From positions 5,361,501 to 5,425,500 of the forward strand of contig CP114486.1 in NCBI GenBank assembly GCA_027186245.1: a DNA stretch of 64,000 bases, written 5' to 3'. How positions within the stretch are numbered: the first letter of the stretch is position 1; each line of letters starts with the position of its first letter. Below the pieces are notes generated by a model that did not search any database, was not told the origin of the DNA, and worked only from the letters and a program-made list of their open reading frames with translations. The translations under genes were made by a program, and so were the position numbers. Positions 47,490-61,140 of this stretch are shown here, in pieces. Source of the stretch: Coriaria nepalensis. Its lineage: Eukaryota; Streptophyta; Magnoliopsida; Cucurbitales; Coriariaceae.

Positions 47490-50400
47490 ATGATGAGACT
47501 CTTCAGAGGAAGAGATGCTTCTTCTGATGCTTCCCCACCTCAGTTCTCGTCTCCGTCTCCGTCTTTATCCCCATCGACATCGGCGTCTCCTGTGACGGGA
47601 CCTGCGAGGCCGATTAGGCTTGTTTATTGTGATGAGAAGGGTAATTTTCGGATGGATCCGGAAGCGGTGGCTACGCTTCAGCTTGTGAAGGAGCCGATTG
47701 GTGTCGTTTCTGTTTGTGGACGAGCTCGTCAGGGCAAGAGCTTTATCCTTAATCAGGTGAGTTTGCTTTCGATCGTGAATTTTGTGTAGTATGAATGGGG
47801 TGGGGAGTGTTGCTTGTATTGGAGGTTTCTAGGGTTTTAAAGAAAAATTTTAGGGCTTGAAAGATTCAGCTTAGTTCATTTAAGGTTTCGAAATCAGAAT
47901 ATTTCTTATGAAAGCGTAAAAGCTTCTGTGCAACTTTGATGCACTAATTAGCTGTATTTCTGCCAGGATTGAAAGTTATGACTGTCTAGGGTTTTCATTT
48001 TAATTATGAAGGGAATAGATCAGTAAGGCACATGAGAATATGAATTTACGTTCTTTTTTAATTACCGTGTTCTTAAACCTGCATTTGGGAATGCCATTTG
48101 AGTCATTTCCTGGCGTGAGATTATTCAATATAGCCCAAGGGGCAAAATGAAACGATCTATTTGCTGGGAATAAATGAAACAATTTTAATATAACCCTTGT
48201 AGGTATTTCTTAGGGAAAAACAAGGTAAAAGGGTAGATAAACGCATGACATCTAGAAAATTATTAGTGCAATTTCAGAATCAAATTAGAGAAGAGGCAGT
48301 GTATGCATATTGTAATGCATGGCAGTTATAAGAGGGTTCATTTTATAACATTACGCTGGATCTCAGGTGTCAGGTGGTTGTATGCCATATCATCATTTTC
48401 ATCTGCAATCTCAATTATATTAATTGTGTCAGTTGATGCTCTGTTTGGTATTACTTTGAATTCATGGCATCATCATATGGTGAATGTATATAAGTTAGGT
48501 ATAGTAACTTTAATATGATTAAAAGCAGCTGATGTATAGAAGTCTAGCCGGTTTTTATTTAATGCTTCTGCATTCTATAATGCAAGCCAGCATTTTGCTT
48601 TCTACAGATGCTGATCCAGTGGAAAAAAATTTCATGTAGTCTCTTGTCTTGTCAATATCAATATCTCATTGAAAATTCGGATTGTTGATAATGTCTTAAG
48701 TAGTATATATATAACACTTGCCATATATTTTGTGTTGTAGCTTCTTGGCAGAAGTAGTGGATTTCAAGTAGCGTCCACTCACCGGCCATGTACCAAGGGG
48801 CTCTGGTTGTGGAGTACACCCTTGAAGAGAACTGCTCTTGATGGAACCGAGTACAATCTGTTACTATTGGATAGTGAAGGAATAGACGCCTATGATCAAA
48901 CGGTCAGGTTTTATTTCGTCAAAGTTGAATGAGTGAATAAGTAATAATGTTTTATTCCCCATGCGGTTATTTTAGTTGAGTAAATAAGAGTTTCTTCCCC
49001 TAGCCTGATGGGGCACCTGACAAAAATGGTGGAAGTTACTATTGTTAGAATGTTGTTTTGTCTAATCTCATCCTTTCATTCCTTCAATATGACACCTGCC
49101 AAAAAATATTGTATTCGATATTTAAAATATCTTTCTTACATATTCTGACTTTAATTTTTTGTTATGTCATCTTTCTAACAGGGAACATACAGCACCCAGA
49201 TATTTTCGTTAGCTGTTCTTCTATCAAGCATGTTCATCTACAACCAGGTCTGCACAACTTTCTATGAACTTGATGGCTATGGCCAGTAATGCCTTAGCAA
49301 TAGTAGTGTTCTGATGTTTCTGTTTATTTTAATTTAATAATTTGATAGTGAGAATTGCAAAAGTTTCTCTCTATATTGTTCTATTCCTCTGTACTTTTTG
49401 CTACATGTTTCCAATCACAGTCGTTTTTCAGATGGGTGGAATAGACGAAGCTGCTCTGGATCGTCTCTCTCTTGTCACTCAAATGACAAAACATATTCGT
49501 GTTAAGGCTGCTGGCAAGAGTACAGCTTCTGATATTGGGCTGTTTTCCCCAATCTTTGTTTGGCTTCTCAGGGTGAATGCCTTCTTTCTGTTATATGCTC
49601 GCACTTTGTGTGTATTTGATTCCGGGGAAAAGGATGATGAAGTTTGAACTATTATCTTCCTTCCCCTTTCATCCTTTAAAATGTTAATATGTTATAATCT
49701 TCTTACTTGCAGGACTTCTATTTAGATCTGGTGGAGGATAACAGAAGAATAACTCCACGTGACTACCTGGAGATTGCTTTGAGGCCAGTTCAAGGTAGTG
49801 GGAAAGATATTGCAACTAAGAATGAGGTACTACAACAACTTTTATTTTAGTTATCATGATAGGATCACAAGGAGATTTTGGAATAACTTGGTACCTTCTT
49901 GTTTGTTAAATTTTATCAGACTTAGCAGGTCTGATTATGTTTAGCACATTTGTGTAAGAACGGATACATGTCCAAAGAATCTGTAATTTACTTTTGATCA
50001 TGGCACCCTTAAGTGTTCTTAATTTTGAGAAAACATTTGAATATCGGAAGTCATCTTTTTCAAATTAGACACCAAGTAATGCAGTGCAGTAGTATGGGTT
50101 TTCGAGATTTAAGAAAAAAACTACTACTTCATCAGTATTTTCTTCTTCATCCCTTTCTCACCCAACTGATATGTTCTCATACACTGTTTTTCTATTGCTT
50201 GGTGTCATACATAATCATGTGTGCATGTATAATAATGTTTTCCTCTGATATTTCCTGTTCGAAAATTAATTGCTACATTGATATACAGATCCGTGACTCC
50301 ATTAGAGCTCTATTTCCGGATAGAGAATGCTTTACCCTTGTACGTCCTCTAAACAATGAAAATGATCTGCAGCGGCTTGATCAAATTTCGGTTAGTTCTG

Positions 50401-51611
50401 CAATGACATCAAATTTCAGACTTCTTTTTGTTATTCTCGAGTCTGAACTTTATATTTATTATGCAGTTGGAAAAATTAAGGCCTGAATTCAGATCCGGTC
50501 TTGATGCATTGACTAAGTTTGTTTTCGAGAAAACAAGGCCCAAGCAAGTTGGGGCAACTGTAATGACAGGTCCTGTTCTAGTTGGTATTATAGAATCTTA
50601 TCTACAGGCTCTAAACAAGGGTGCAGTGCCTATAATATCATCTTCATGGCAGGTTCGTAACATGTCTACTAAACTCTCTTTCAATGTACTTTGGCTTCAG
50701 CTTTACCTTAAGGTATTGAGCCATATATCTAAAAAAACACACATGCAAAGGTAAATCATGCCTCTGTAATCTTGAAACTGGTGGGCAAGTTATTAGGTGT
50801 ACACAGTATTTTTGTTGTTTGTGTGCGCTCAGTTATATGAAATGAGGGTACGATTACTCTTTTTAAAACACTTTGTATGTGATGTGACCTTGCTCATTTA
50901 ACCAATAGCATATAGACATAAATTGAGATGACCATGGAAATAATTGAAAGCAGAGGAGTCACAAATTTCAGTTTGCAAACACTTGTACCTCTGGTTCAAG
51001 TAATGGTCAAAAGGGGTAACATTAGCTACATACTAATATGATTCTTTTGGACAATGGTTTTGATTGTGGCCCAGGTCCATTTTTGTAAAATTGTAATCAT
51101 TATTTCTAATAGTTTCAGCTCTACAAATTGCAAATTCAAGTATGGCTCTGATTAATTATTGTCCCTTTGCAGCATGTTGAAGCAGCTGAGTGTCAGAGAG
51201 CATTTGATTCTGCTAAAGAGGTCTACATGTCTTCGTTTGACCGTTCATGTCCGCCGGAGGACGTAAGTTTTTCACTGCATCTTGGCTATCAGTAAATTAA
51301 TTGTGTGTTCTAACAGCAGTGATTGTAGATTGCATTGAGGGAAGCACATGAAGAAGCAGTTCTACGATCATTAGCCGAGTTTAATGCCTGTGCAGTAGGT
51401 GCTGGTTCAACCAGGAAGAGCTTCGAGGGGCGACTCCAAAGTTTTTTCCGAAAGGCATTTGAGGTATTAGAAAACCAACGTACTGTTAAGACTGGTTGCG
51501 GCTGATTCATGGATTTAGCTGGTTAAAAAAATATGCTGATCTGAAGTATTCCAATTTCCAATGGAATCTTAATTTTTGTCAATTATGTTTTTTTGGGGTT
51601 AGCTTATGGAG

Positions 51612-51643
<32 letters not shown>

Positions 51644-54223
51644 TTTCCCCTTTCACTTCTAGGACCTTGTAGGCACTGTTTTTTGCACTTATGATGTTAA
51701 TATGAACTGGTGACTGATCCAGGATTACAGGAGGAATGCATTTGCGGAAGCAGATTTGCAATGTTCAAGTGCCATACAGAGCATGGAAAAGAGGCTAAGA
51801 GCAGCTTGCCATGCTTCTGATGCAAATATAAATAATGTTGTGAAGGTAACCATTCATTTTCAATTTCTTGTTGTTGGTAAGAAGGCTAAAATGTTTTGGT
51901 TACTAACATAATTTGCTTCTGTTTTTTGGAGAGCAAAATTGCATTGCACAAACATTTTTCATTTTTGTTTAGTCATTAACATTTATCATATTTTCTCGAG
52001 TGATATTCTAGTTGTAGGAGAATAATCTCACATGAAAACAGTTTTGGCAAGGATACTTGTTGAGTTTCACATGCTATTTCACCTTCAATCTTTATTGCAC
52101 TCATGTCTGTGAACAGAATACTTTCCACTAAATTAAGTGCTTGAATTATCACGCAGGTTCTCGATGCTCTTCTATCTGAATATGAAGGATCATGTCATGG
52201 TCCAGGAAAATGGAAGAAACTGGCTGCATTCTTACAACATAGGTTTGTATTATTCAATTTGCCTTTTTGCTTCGTGTGTTGATTTTTATGTGTTTTGGAA
52301 GTTCAGCTTTTAACTATCTGATGCCGTACAACTTGTCAGTTTGGAAGGTCCAATACTTGAATTATCCAAGAGGCTAATAGATCAAGTTGGGTCAGAGAAG
52401 ACTTCCCTCTCATTGAAGTACCGGTCCATTGAAGATAGGATGAAGTTGATTGAAAAGCAGCTGGAAGCCAGTGAGAAGTACAAGTCTGAATATCTCAAGC
52501 GTTATGAGGATGCTATCAATGACAAGAAAAAGCTTGCTGATGACTACATGGGTCGTATAACTACTTTGCAGGGTAAATACAGCTCACTTGATGAGAGGTA
52601 TAACAGTTTAGTAAAAACCTTGGATTCTGCAAAGAAAGAATCCTTGGACTGGAAGGGAAAATATGAACAGGTTTTGGCAAAGCTGAAAGCTGAGGAAGGT
52701 CATGCCAACTCAGAAATCTCTGTCCTCAAGTCTCGAAGTAGTGCTGCTGAAGCAAGGCTTGCTGCTGCAAGGGAGCAATGTCAGTCTGCTCAAGAGGAAG
52801 CAGAAGAGTGGAAAAGGAAGTATGACATTGCTGTTAGAGAAGCTAAATCTGCTCTCGAGAAGGCTGCATTTATTCAGGAACGCTCAAGTAAGCAAACTCA
52901 ACTAAGAGAAGATGCTCTGAGGGAAGAATTCTCCAGCACCTTGGCCGAAAAGGAAGAGGAGTTAAAGGTCAAGGCAGCAAAGATCGAGCATGCAGAGCAG
53001 TGCCTAACGACATTAAGACTTGAGTTGAAGGTAAGCTTTTTATTTTTAGATAAAACCAGCAGAATAAAGCATGCATTTCTCATCTGTTAGCAAATCCACA
53101 TACAGTTTCACAAAAAAAAACGACCTATAATCAGTCCAGATATGTGTAAGTTCTCATGTGGTGTATACTATATATGCAGGCTACTGAGTCAAAAATAAGG
53201 AGTTATGATGTGGAAGTAACATCTCTAAGGCATGAGATTGAAGCTTTGAAAGATAGGTTGGAAATTGTTAGAGCCGAAAGTCAATCATATGAAAGTAGGG
53301 CAAACATACTCCAGCAGGAGAAGGTCCATCTCGACCAAAAGTATGAATCAGAGTTCAGAAGGTTTGACGAAGTCCAGGAAAGATGCAGATTTGCCGAAAA
53401 CGAGGCTAAAAGAGCAACTGAAATGGCAGATAAAGCCCGATCTGAAGCAAGTGCTGCTCAGAAAGAAAAGAACGAGATGCAGAAATTGGCAATGGAAAGA
53501 TTAGCCCGAATTGAGCGTGCCGAGAGGCAGATTGAGAATTTGGATAGACAGAAAACAGACTTAGCAGATGAATTAGAGACCATACGTGTATCCGAAATGA
53601 ATGCTCTTTCAAAAGTGGCCTTACTGGAGGCTAGAGTAGAAGAGAGAGAGAGAGAGATTGAATCACTATTGAAATCAAACAATGAACAGAGGGCTGATAC
53701 GGTCCAAGTCCTTCAAAATCTTCTGGACTCGGAGCGTTCTGCCCATGCTGAGGCAAACAACCGGGCCGAGGCCCTTTCTCTTCAGCTGCAGTCTGCTCAG
53801 GCTAAGATCGATTCTCTCCAGCAAGAGCTAACCAAAGTCCGTTTGAATGAGACTGCTTTGGATAGCAAGCTCAGAACTGCTTCCCATGGGAAACGTGCAA
53901 GGATAGATGATGGTGAAATGGGGATGGAATCTGTTCAAGATATGGACACTAGTGACAGGATTTTAAGAGTGAACAAGAGGTCAAGGAGCACAAATAGCCC
54001 CATTAAGCTTACACACCCGGAGGATGGCGGGTCTGTATTTCGGGGGGATGAGGATAATCATAGCCAGCCAATGAACCAGGAGGATTATACAAAGTTCACT
54101 GTCCAGAAACTTAAGCAAGAGCTTACTAAACATAATTTTGGGGCTGAATTGCTTCAGTTGAAGAATCCAAACAAGAAGGAAATCGTTGCTTTGTATGAAA
54201 AATGTGTACTGCAAAAGTCATGA
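47490..54223 (+). CDS. GBPL3: Guanylate-binding protein-like GTPase, GBPL3 type
   Basis: Thirteen exons joined in frame: 47490-47756, 48741-48902, 49182-49247, 49432-49572, 49713-49826, 50289-50390, 50467-50652, 51173-51262, 51329-51463, 51723-51845, 52157-52242, 52340-53030, 53180-54223; 1068 residues. A Ser/Pro-rich N-terminus precedes a dynamin-superfamily GTPase domain: P-loop GRARQGKS at 77-84, switch region STHRPCTKGLW at 101-111, DSEG at 133-136, and the GBP-type RD at 212-213 split by an intron. A helical GBP domain follows, then a very long coiled coil (about 500-900) and a tail with KHNFGAELLQLKNPNKKEIV. Arabidopsis GBPL3 has this layout and length and forms nuclear condensates that bring transcription machinery to defence and developmental genes. 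Shorter GBPL1 and GBPL2 lack part of this. All splice sites are GT-AG and the frame is intact. Confidence 0.93.
51612..51643 (+). repeat. Compound TA/TG microsatellite in a GBPL3 intron
   Basis: (AT)n runs directly into (GT)n between exons 9 and 10. Likely length-variable. Confidence 0.92.
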
Positions 54224-55046
54224 TGGATTCGATCGAAGGAAATGTGTATAGTTGATGAGCATAAATCTCCTCGGAGTTTGGCTATATAGGTAAAAGTTTA
54301 GAGGCTAGTGTGCTTTTGAGGTATTTGGTTCTTGTTTTGACGCAAGTTTTCTAACACCCAACTGTTATTAGGCATAAGATAAATTAGCAATTTGACTTAA
54401 TAACTATTTACTCTTATTTTTTGGTTCTTGGGGGTGTATTTTTTCCCTTTTTAAGCAGGAAAGTTTGTTGAATTGCTTGCTTGTTGTCTTCCCAATTTGA
54501 GGGACTTTTAACGGTGTGATGTGATATCTTCTAGGTAAGAAGTGTTTTTCGAACGATACAAGTATTTGTAGAGCTTCAAATGATGTGCGTGATCATTTGT
54601 CTCTTGGGATCCAAGTAACTTTATAGTTTGTGCTATTTCAATCTATAATGTATTATGTATCATTTGTTTTGTTGGGTTCATTTTGACTTGTTTTATTTTT
54701 TCAAGAATTACCCAAAAACAAAGAAATGAAAGTCAGGAAAATTGTATAGAATAAATATCATGATATCATATCATGTCAATTGGTAACATAGTACATACCT
54801 TATTACATATTTATCATTTTTAAAACATATAAAAGAACTCCTATGAAAACTTATCTACCAAATGGTCCAAATCTATATATAGGGTCAAATTTCTGAGCAT
54901 TCTTATTATTTGTCTGTTTCTTCAAAAAAATCAAATAATAACTCGTCTAACTTATGATACTAGAAACCATTACAGCACAAGAATAATCCTCAAATTATTA
55001 CTACACACACCAAGTCAAATATGCGTCAGTCTAATTACTTTCCCTC
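54224..55046. other. Convergent intergenic region, GBPL3 and NAC 3' flanks
   Basis: Both genes end here, 823 bp apart tail to tail. It should hold both 3' UTRs. No other gene is seen. Confidence 0.6.
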
Positions 55047-57351
55047 TCAACCTTTTCCTTTGCTTGAATGATCAGAAGTAGCAAACTGAATAGTGAAAGC
55101 TGCAGGTCCACCACCAGCTTGAACAACAAAATTTGGAATCAATTGAGGTGGGCTTTCTCTATTACGATGATCATAGTTAATGAAATTAGGAGGGTTATTG
55201 TAGAACTCATGGTTATAAAAACCTGAATTCTTAACGATGGCATGACTACTATCATGTTCAAGTTGATCATGTTCATTGCTATTGTTTCTAATTATGTTTT
55301 TCAATTTTCTGTCATATGAATCTTTGTTGTCAATGTTCGTGTTTGCATTAGTACCACACTGTCTAGGCTGTGTTTGGTAGAAAACCTTGGAAACCACTAT
55401 TTCTCCGTCTTTCTCTTCTTCACTGTTGCCGAAATGGTATTGATGCATTACCCAATTTGTCTTTTCAGGTTTTCTTTGTCTTCCATAGTTTGTGTAGAGG
55501 ACTAGAATCTTCTTGAAACCCTTCACATCTCCGTTCACCAAAACGGGTCTCGTTTTGCCGGTTTTGTGCCATCTTGTTTCGTTTCCTTGTTCGTCTGTGT
55601 GCACTTTTCTTCTTTTCCTTGTTCCGGTCGTGTATGCTTTCGATGGTCTGTGAAAGAAATGACGGATTTGGCCATCTTCGCTCACTCCTACAGGAAATGA
55701 GTCCCAACAATATCTATTATAACCTAATATAAGTCATAAGTAACTAAAAGATGGTATACGAATTAAGAAAGTAGTAAAAGTTTACATGCTTCTTAAAATA
55801 ATAAAACAATCATATTTGTGAATGAAATTTAAATTTTCTATGGGAATGAAAATGAAAATATATTTAAAACTATATATTTTCATTTTCTGGTAACAGAGAA
55901 GTCTCTGATTTCTGCATTTAAGCAGTCAAGAAATGGACATGTTAATTACTTAGAACACACTTAAACGAGTTGGGTAAGGATCAGGTGACCCATTTGATTG
56001 TGGTTTTTAAGTTTCTTTCAAGTTGTCACTGGTAACAAAAGAGACGTAGCACCCTCTACAGTGTGACAAGATGGCTAAGCAATGAAGCAGTTGGGGGAAC
56101 AAGGTCTTGTTAGGAAACGATGAAGAGAAAAGAAAAGAAAAAGGGAGAAAAAAACAATCTAACAATCAAAAGATTGTGTGTACGTATTAAGTTACTAATA
56201 ATTCAAGAAGTTAATAATAAGAAAATAAATATTCACACTATTCCTTACATATAATGTCTTCTTTCTTATCTTATATTTATATTTATCAGTGATTAGGATT
56301 TCATCAAAATCTTACGATTTGGATTTATTCAGATATTAATATTTTTGAAAATTTTAAAATGAAAAAGGTAATAGACAATAATATGTAATGTAACAATATT
56401 AACATTGAAAATTTGGACATAATGGATTAATGATCAATACAAATTAGTGGAATTTTGATGGCTATTAGTATTGAAATTGTAAAGTAGCATAAATTAAATT
56501 AACATTGTACCTGGTAGCTTCTCAGGGTGAGTGTAGCAAATCCCATTCTCTCCTTCAAGTGTTGGTATGAATTCATCGATAAGAGGATGAAGCTTATGAT
56601 CATGATGAGTACCGGACAACAGCTTTGCTTCTAAATGTTCTAGAATCTCTTGGTCACTTGGATCAAACTTCACCCCAGCAGGCAATCCAGGCAGATCATG
56701 AATTCCACCCTTGTAATTATTATAAAAAGTTTCGACGAAATAAAAAACGCGAAAGATAAGTCTCATCTCAAACTTGAAACTGTATCTGTTTGTATGATTT
56801 TATACTAAAAATAGTAATGTTTTTGGGATCAATTACTATTTTTACATTTGATTTGAAAATTCTAACCACTTTGGATAAATATGTTACCTATAATGTAGTT
56901 GAATTTACAAAATACATATTACTATGAACTATTTAAGTCATGATTTAAGTAATTATAAATGTGCAAAAACAACAGATCGATGAAGAAGTTGATATGGTAT
57001 TACGAGATTCAAATCAGAGATCTAATACTTTGATTATACCTTCTCTGGCAAGCAATCATAATATATTAAATAAAATTATTAACAAAAAACCATTTCAAAT
57101 AAATCAAACGCTAATATATACAATAATACCTGGTCTTGGAGCTGTATTAGATGACCACATGATGGGCAAGTTAAATGAGTCGGCTCCGTTAACTGATCTC
57201 GATCGTTCTTCAAGTCGATAACGCGATGAGTATGAGCAGTACTAGAAGAAGTCTGATCAATGGCGGCTATCATTTCATGGTGATTATCCTTATCATCATC
57301 GATATTATCCTCATCAGATCCATTCCCACTATTATTATTGCACCATGACAT
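55047..57351 (-). CDS. NAC transcription factor, SND2/NAC073 type
   Basis: Three exons on the minus strand: 57351-57130, 56709-56511 and 55687-55047, phases 0 and 1, 353 residues. The acidic N-terminal extension starts MSWCNN and contains CPSCGH at 62-67, a feature of the SND2/SND3/NAC075 group. The NAC domain begins at about residue 75 ([20 protein letters not shown]) and includes [70 protein letters not shown] and [15 protein letters not shown]. The Asn-rich C-terminal part is variable, as expected for an activation region. Arabidopsis SND2 (NAC073) is a nuclear activator of secondary cell wall genes downstream of SND1 and MYB46; NAC010/SND3 is a close alternative, so no symbol is fixed. 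Splice sites are GT-AG and the frame is intact. Confidence 0.92.
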
Positions 57352-59930
57352 GATTTCTAGAGCTTCTAATTTGCTCTTATTCTCATCCCAGAGTGTGAGT
57401 TTCCCTCTTCTGACCTCCTCCTCTTTTTCTCCTTCTTCTTCTGATGATGATTCTAATTAAATAACGATACCCTAAGGAAAGAAAAAGAGAAAAAAAAAAA
57501 AAAGAGTTATAATTAACATGTAAATATGTGCGTGAATATATTAATTATGAAAATTAATGAAAGGTAAAGCAAAGCAAAATTAACCTAAACATCCCTATAG
57601 GCTATAGTAAGGTAGCTTGTGATCTCTTTCGAAGTACGTTTGATTTTCTACCCTCAACCACTTTGATAATATACTTTCTTTGTTCTTGTCGATTTTTAGT
57701 GAAGGAGTTTCATTTTCTCACTCTTTTTTTCCTGCGGTTTGTTTTCTTACTCTTTTCTATTTTCCGACTACTTGCTAAATTTCTGTTTGGAGAGAGAGAA
57801 AGAGAGAGGAATGTAAGAAAGTATGGAAGATTGTTGAAAAAGAAGGAAGAAAGGAATTCTAGAAATAGAATATGGTTACTTAGACGTCAAGTTTTAGGGT
57901 TATGCTTCTCTGCGTACGTTTATATGCTACCAAAGTTGCAGTCCTTCCTTTTCAGCTTTGATCTTTTTGTCTTAACAAAACTGGTTAAAAATTGGAGTTT
58001 GATATGAAGAGAACTGTTTTCAATTGTCTTTCTTATCCAGAGAAAGAAAAAGTAGTGTATTTTAGTTATTAACTTTAGCTTTAACTATTTTTAAAGCTAC
58101 ATAACGTATATTTACCTAAATATTATACATATAATATTATCTAAACTTATATTTTTCGTTTCATTTTTACTAATACCAATCGGTAGTTGATTCAAATTGT
58201 CAGAAGCTTAAGATTCATTCCGTGTTGTTATTGATATATAAACACTCTTACGTTGATCAACCCGACTTAAATCCGCTAATTAATCAAAAAAATTCATATA
58301 ATCTAATCTATATACCTATTTATATAGATATATATATCTATATATATATATATATATGTATATATAAAACCTATGTATTTATATGAAAACGTATGGTATA
58401 CCAACCTGTCTATATATACACCTAATAAGAGTCCCTTCCTTTACGTCGACTTCTCATATGAAGGAAGGTGTCTCTCGCTCGCTCTCTCTCTGTATAATAT
58501 ATGATGTATGGTTAGGGTTTGATGAATGATCGGTACTTTGTTCTGCTGTTCATTGATCATCTTCTTAAAGCCATGCAAAATTAAAGATAAAAACATTATT
58601 AAAAAAAAAGAAAAAATCTTATCTAATCCAATATTTCAATCCTAGTTGGATCTAATTGTGAATAAATATATAATATTCTTATCTACGTGGATGGGTCCAC
58701 CGGTGTTGATCTTTCTCATTCGGCAAACATATTGACAACAACATTTAATAGCTAGCTCACACGGCAGTGTTTTTATCTTGCGATGCACGTAATCAATCAT
58801 CTTAAATTCTTTATATAATGATCATCTTTTATTATTATTAAATATGTAGGGTAGAGAATTGATTGTCTACGCTACAATACACACTAAGGGTCTGGTCAAG
58901 CATTATTACAGTTATTTTTAATATTAATATTCGTTTTCTTGTTCTTTGTTGACACGTCTTTTCCCTTCTTGAGGAAGACACGCGACAAGATACTTACGTA
59001 GTAAGCCATTCGAAGATTAGGTTCCGTTTGGAAGCGATAATTTTTTTCTGTGACTTGGGTTTATGATGATGTTAATATATTAGATGTGATAGATGATATG
59101 ATATATGAAATTAGTGTTTGTAATTTTGATTAATCAGTTTGTATAGAATCGAGTCTGTTAAGAAATTTCTTTGAAAAATGGAGAGTGAAGTGAAGGCATG
59201 TATCCTTAAAGAGAAGTTTTTCTAGCTAATGGTGCCTTCTTTATATCAATCTCTATCCAACGCTTGGGATTATCTAGTTTCATGCGTACGTCACAAATAT
59301 AGATAGGGATCTAGCTGTATATATATATATATATGAATGTTAAATAGGATTTAATGAAATTATTAATGATTTTTTTAATATTCGAACTCCTTTAAATATA
59401 TTGAATTTCTCTTAAATTATCTTTCGATATCTTAATTTATATTATATTATATTTAATTTATGAATTAATATTTTATAACTCCATTTTTATAATTTTCTAA
59501 ATACGTATATAATTACTTACCTCATACTAATATTATAAAACTTATTATTAGTCTGTCAAACTCAAACTATGATTTTGTGAGTGCACTATGAGTTGGTGTA
59601 TACATGTATTGTGTTGTATAGCCGCAAGGGAGAAAATATCAAGTGATTCTGAATCTATATGAAAGAGATAAAAGTAGAACCTACTCCTTAAGACCCCTAG
59701 CTACACACTCACATGGATGATATCATGAACATTGTATTTAATTATATGTCATTTTAAGGTTGAAATTTATGATTCAAAATTTAAAACCACGTATAATTAA
59801 ATACTGCACATTTTTGCAATACACTTCGAACGGAGAAATTGCTTAACCATTTGAATCACTTGCTTGGTAGTTTTTCAAAGCTACGAGATTTTGGTTGTAA
59901 GTTGTGGACTATTTGATATAGAGATATATA
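57352..59930 (-). promoter_or_regulatory. Upstream region of the NAC gene
   Basis: Directly above the start the minus strand is a pyrimidine-rich leader; the plus strand shows GAGAGAGAGAAAGAGAGAGG at about 57790. A long TA-rich microsatellite lies at about 58322-58368, with TATA-like sequences around it, and another TA run near 59316-59333. CTCTCTC repeats occur near 58472. No further gene is seen. Core promoter position is not resolved. Confidence 0.4.
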
Positions 59931-60394
59931 TCACTAGAAAATATTAAAATATGATTATTTTCACAATAAATTTTCTCCTTTTTTATTTATTTGAGTTAAT
60001 AGATCCAAGATATATATAATGAGATGATTAGCTAATAGGATTAAGTTGGAAAAAAAATTATAAGATAAGATTTCTTTTAAAAAACTAATGTATTTTGACC
60101 TTTTCTTTTATTTTACTTAATACAAAAAATAAAAGAATATAGAAAAATATATCCCTACTCTCGTCATCATCCCTACCGTTCTGCTAAATGAAAACGATCA
60201 AAAACTAACATTTTGAAAAACTTGATTTTGAAGCTCATGTTTTATAGTTGATCCTTCGATAGAAAAGAATGATATGTACTTGTACTTCATCAAAGAAGAA
60301 GCATCACAATTCCGACATACATGAGCATACCCGTCGCTGTTGAACCTCCATTCGACTTAGATCTCAAAACTCCATGATTGTTATGAAAAATAAT
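59931..60394. other. Intergenic sequence before the repeat block
   Basis: No gene is seen. A CACTAGAAAATATT sequence at about 59931 resembles a CACTA-type terminus, which is discussed under findings. Confidence 0.35.
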
Positions 60395-61100
60395 ATAGGA
60401 CCGAATCATATTTAGGTCCAAAAATTGCAGTATAGTTTTGACCAAAAAACTGGTCCAAAATTAATTTCAGACTAAGATTACGGTCCAAAACTAGACTGAA
60501 AATAATTTCAGACCAAAGTTTACTACATTATGGATTTCAAACTCGCTCTAGTCCATGATCTATGTTTAGTTATTTCGGATTAGTTTCAGATATTATAAAA
60601 TCATTAAAAAAAAATTATATCATAAAATTAGATTCTTAGATATTTCCATAAAGTCTAAAAACAACTCAATTAGAATTATATAATTCGAGATAAAGTGTCT
60701 TGAAGTTGATTGAATAATTTTGGTTCAGGAATTTCAACTTTAAGACAATTTTTTAGAATTTTGGTCCAACAATGACATTATAAAATCATTAAAAAAATAT
60801 ACTTTTAGATCTTTCCATAGAATCTAAGAACACTTTTATCGAAGTTATATAAGTTGAGATAAAACAAAATTTATAGTTGACTAAATAATTTCAGTAAAGG
60901 ATAATAATTTTGGACTTGGACTTTACTCTAAAACCGACATCATAAAATTGTAATATATATATATATATATATTGTAACAAAAACTCTTAAAGCTTTTAAT
61001 AGAGTATAGAAATATATCAATCAAAATTATATAAGCCGAGATAAAAATTCTTAAAGTTAACCAAATAATTTTGATCCAGAAATTTCAGTCCAACAAATCA
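60395..61100 (+). repeat. Degenerate tandem repeat units of about 150-190 bp
   Basis: Three or more drifting units each contain the order: CATTATAAAATCATTAAAA, a TTTCCATARARTCTAARAAC stretch, TTATATAA-TCGAGATAAA, a TTGACTRAATAATTT segment, and TTTGGTCCA or similar. Units lie at about 60590-60770, 60775-60945 and 60945-61090, with a TA microsatellite at 60955-60974. Confidence 0.65.
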
Positions 61101-61140
61101 GATGCAAGTTCGATGTATAGTTTAGAGTTTAGGTCTACGG

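Noticed and set aside
53406..54214. Antisense frames across the GBPL3 coiled-coil exon
   Set aside because: They arise from the heptad codon bias of the long coiled coil on the other strand.
57663..58007. 114-residue plus-strand frame upstream of the NAC gene
   Set aside because: It is Phe/Leu- and Arg/Glu-repeat-rich, spans the NAC leader and its GA/CT repeats, and resembles no family.
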